From positions 1,488,001 to 1,552,000 of the forward strand of contig NZ_CM001368.1 in assembly GCF_000177215.2 (NCBI RefSeq): a stretch of 64,000 bases of DNA. The letters run 5' to 3'. This document shows positions 62,420 to 64,000 of the stretch, piece by piece (position 1 is the stretch's first letter; each line of letters starts with the position of its first letter). Made by a program: the position numbers and the translations under genes. Origin of the DNA: Solidesulfovibrio carbinoliphilus subsp. oakridgensis (GTDB taxonomy: Bacteria > Desulfobacterota > Desulfovibrionia > Desulfovibrionales > Desulfovibrionaceae). Below the pieces are notes generated by a model. The model saw nothing but the letters and a program-made list of their open reading frames with translations. It searched no databases and was not told the origin of the DNA.

Positions 62420-63802
62420 ATGGACTTTCCGCAATGGCAGGCCTTCCTGACGGCCCACGGCCTGTTCGCCGGGCTCGATGCGGCCATCCACGCCTTTCTC
62501 GGCCACGGCATCGCCACGGGGGTCTTCTTCTGCCTCGTCCTGACCGGACTGGCGGGTTCCCTGCGGGGCGACCCACGGTGGGAACGCTTCGCGGCCGACG
62601 CCGCCTTGGCCACCGCCCTTGGCCTCGGCGGGTGCGGCGTGGTGGCCGGAGCCGGCATCTGGCTCGCCAGCGGAGCCGCCCCGCCCCGGCCACCGGCCGC
62701 CATGCTGCGTCTTTATTTCTGGCCCTGGCTCCTTAACTGGATCGCCTTCGTGGCCGAGGCGGCCCTGCTCCTGGCCGGCTGCCTCGCGTGGCGGGCCGTG
62801 CGCCACACGAAACGCCGGGTCCTCCCTGCCGCCTTTGCCCTCCTGGCCGTTCCGGCGGCCGGCCTGGTCCTGGCCTGGCTGCTTGCCGGCCCGCTTGGGC
62901 CGCCGACGGAGCCGGGCCGGTGGCCTCGCGGCCAGGATCTCGGCCAGGCCCTTCTCGACCCCGGCCTGTGGCCCCGGATCCTTGTCCGTCTTTTCGGCGG
63001 TCTGGCCCTCGGGGCCGGCCTCGTCTCCGGGCTCCTTCTCTGGAACAGGGGGCGGGCTTCGGACGCGGGCCGGGACTTCCGGACGGATGCCCTGCGTCTC
63101 CACGGCCTGGGGCTCCTCCTTTCCACTGTGGCCGCGGCCCTGGCGGTACGCGCCTATTGCGGCAGTCTCCCTGCCCAGGCCCGGGCCGACGCCTTCTTCG
63201 CCGCCCTCGCCTTCCACCCTGCCTATGCCCGGGTCTTCTGGGCCACGGTCGCCACCGGGCTTGGCCTCATCCTTCTCCTGGCCCTGGCCAATCTCGCCGG
63301 CGACCGGGCCCTGGCCAGGGCCGTGGTCGTTCCGGCACTCATCGCGGCCTTCGCCCTGACCGCCGGATTCGAGCGCGCCCGGGAATTCCTGGCCGCGCCC
63401 GGCCGCCGGGCGCACGCCGTCTACGCCGCCCAACCGGCCGATACGCGCCCGGCGGCATGGGAGACCGCGGCCGGGGGCCGGCACCTTTTCTGGCCGGCGG
63501 TCCGGCCGGTCCCGGACCGCCGGCCCACCGAGGCCGAAGCGATTTTCGAACGGGCCTGCGGCCCCTGCCACGCCGTCGGCGGCCCGGACGACCTCCGCGC
63601 CGGCCTGGCCGGCCGCTCCCGGGCCGACATCGCGGCCATCGCCGGGCGCGCCCCGGAAGTGGCCCCCTGGCTGCCGTTTGCCGCCGGCAACGACCGGGAA
63701 CGGCTGCTCCTCGCCGGCCACCTCGTCTCCCTGGCCGGTCAGCCCCCGGCCCTGTCCTCGTCCCCATCCTTCCCGACCGCCGCCGTGGCCGCGAGCCGGT
63801 AA
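62420..63802 (+). CDS. CydA-like membrane protein fused to a C-terminal c-type cytochrome domain
   Basis: A 460-residue protein with about nine membrane helices. The first half resembles cytochrome bd oxidase subunit I in layout: His-containing helix ends such as AAIHAFLGHGIATGVFF, a GAGIWLASG segment and YFWPWLLNWIAFVAEAALLL with Glu. The last 90 residues hold a heme c site CGPCH (about 379-383) in a small periplasmic domain. No CydB gene follows in the window. It probably moves electrons between quinone and a periplasmic partner; oxygen reduction is not shown. The ATG at 62420 has GAGGAGGAA upstream. Confidence 0.75.
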   Translation: MDFPQWQAFLTAHGLFAGLDAAIHAFLGHGIATGVFFCLVLTGLAGSLRGDPRWERFAADAALATALGLGGCGVVAGAGIWLASGAAPPRPPAAMLRLYFWPWLLNWIAFVAEAALLLAGCLAWRAVRHTKRRVLPAAFALLAVPAAGLVLAWLLAGPLGPPTEPGRWPRGQDLGQALLDPGLWPRILVRLFGGLALGAGLVSGLLLWNRGRASDAGRDFRTDALRLHGLGLLLSTVAAALAVRAYCGSLPAQARADAFFAALAFHPAYARVFWATVATGLGLILLLALANLAGDRALARAVVVPALIAAFALTAGFERAREFLAAPGRRAHAVYAAQPADTRPAAWETAAGGRHLFWPAVRPVPDRRPTEAEAIFERACGPCHAVGGPDDLRAGLAGRSRADIAAIAGRAPEVAPWLPFAAGNDRERLLLAGHLVSLAGQPPALSSSPSFPTAAVAASR

Positions 63803-64000
63803 GGGTCCCGGCGGGGCCCTGCCCCCATCCCCCCTGCGGGGAACTCCCCGCTTCCCAGCCCTCCCACCCCCGCCGACCGCCTCGCCCTGCGGGTCTTTCC
63901 CCGCTGTGGCCGGGGCCGAGCCCCCAGGAAGGCTTCAAGAGTGTAAAGGAAGGCAACCAGCCGTCGAGCGGCCTTACAAGAAAGGCGGCCGAAATTTTTA

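Overview
The window is GC-rich bacterial chromosome, most like a Desulfovibrio-type sulfate reducer (Desulfobacterota). This is an inference from a type I-C cas set of the kind known in Desulfovibrio, a futalosine-pathway MqnE, a MucR/Ros zinc-finger regulator, a YgjP-type peptidase and many sensor kinases. No rRNA or sulfate-reduction gene is present to prove it.

Layout. (1) 1-8122: two large CRISPR arrays placed tail to tail. A type I-E-like array (29-nt repeats, 52 complete copies, continuing past the left edge) reads rightward. A type I-C array (32-nt repeats, 70 copies) reads leftward from a leader at 7944-8122. Their trailer ends are 139 bp apart. (2) 8123-15868: a complete minus-strand type I-C locus, cas3 // cas5-cas8c-cas7-cas4-cas1-cas2. 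The gap between cas3 and cas5 holds the most interesting item here: a lone degenerate I-C repeat (13447-13488) with an intact 3' crRNA handle, followed by a pseudo-spacer. The pseudo-spacer matches, next to a TTC PAM, a site over the predicted promoter of the same transcript. Over the first 16 positions the only mismatches are at 6 and 12, the positions a type I effector does not read. This is the architecture of a CreR (cas-regulating, crRNA-like) element that would let Cascade repress its own operon. (3) 16-24 kb: housekeeping and envelope genes (DUF2238 protein, purT, secreted proteins, thioesterase, PhnA-domain protein, P-type ATPase, SH3 protein). (4) 24.4-27.0 kb: a small lower-GC patch with a Fic protein, a MazE/MazF pair and an orphan, ending at tRNA-Pro(GGG). 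(5) 27-37 kb: SDR and GNAT genes, FkbM methyltransferase, mqnE, and two very large multidomain glycan-modification proteins (FkbM-FkbM-GT11 and GT2-GT4). (6) 37-50 kb: FAD oxidoreductase, degenerate HD-GYP response regulator, MucR, SpoIIE phosphatase with an NMT1/THI5-like binding protein, a four-gene envelope cluster (NlpC/P60 lipoprotein, membrane protein, Cys-rich peptide, divergent Lgt-like protein), metallopeptidase and RNase R. (7) 50-60 kb: a signalling cluster with PstS-like protein and kinase, LivJ-like binding protein, hybrid kinase and an OmpR-type two-component pair. (8) 59.7-64 kb: three tandem ~235-bp units each ending in a terminator, an orphan twitch/SPASM radical SAM protein, and a CydA-like membrane protein fused to a c-type cytochrome domain.

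How the parts work together. The I-C locus is self-contained for adaptation (Cas1, Cas2, Cas4), crRNA processing (Cas5c; no Cas6) and interference (Cas8c, Cas7, Cas5c, Cas3). The I-E array has no I-E cas genes in the window and needs genes beyond the left edge. If the CreR reading is right, a high crRNA load would compete the pseudo-crRNA off Cascade and raise cas expression, while free Cascade would be held down.
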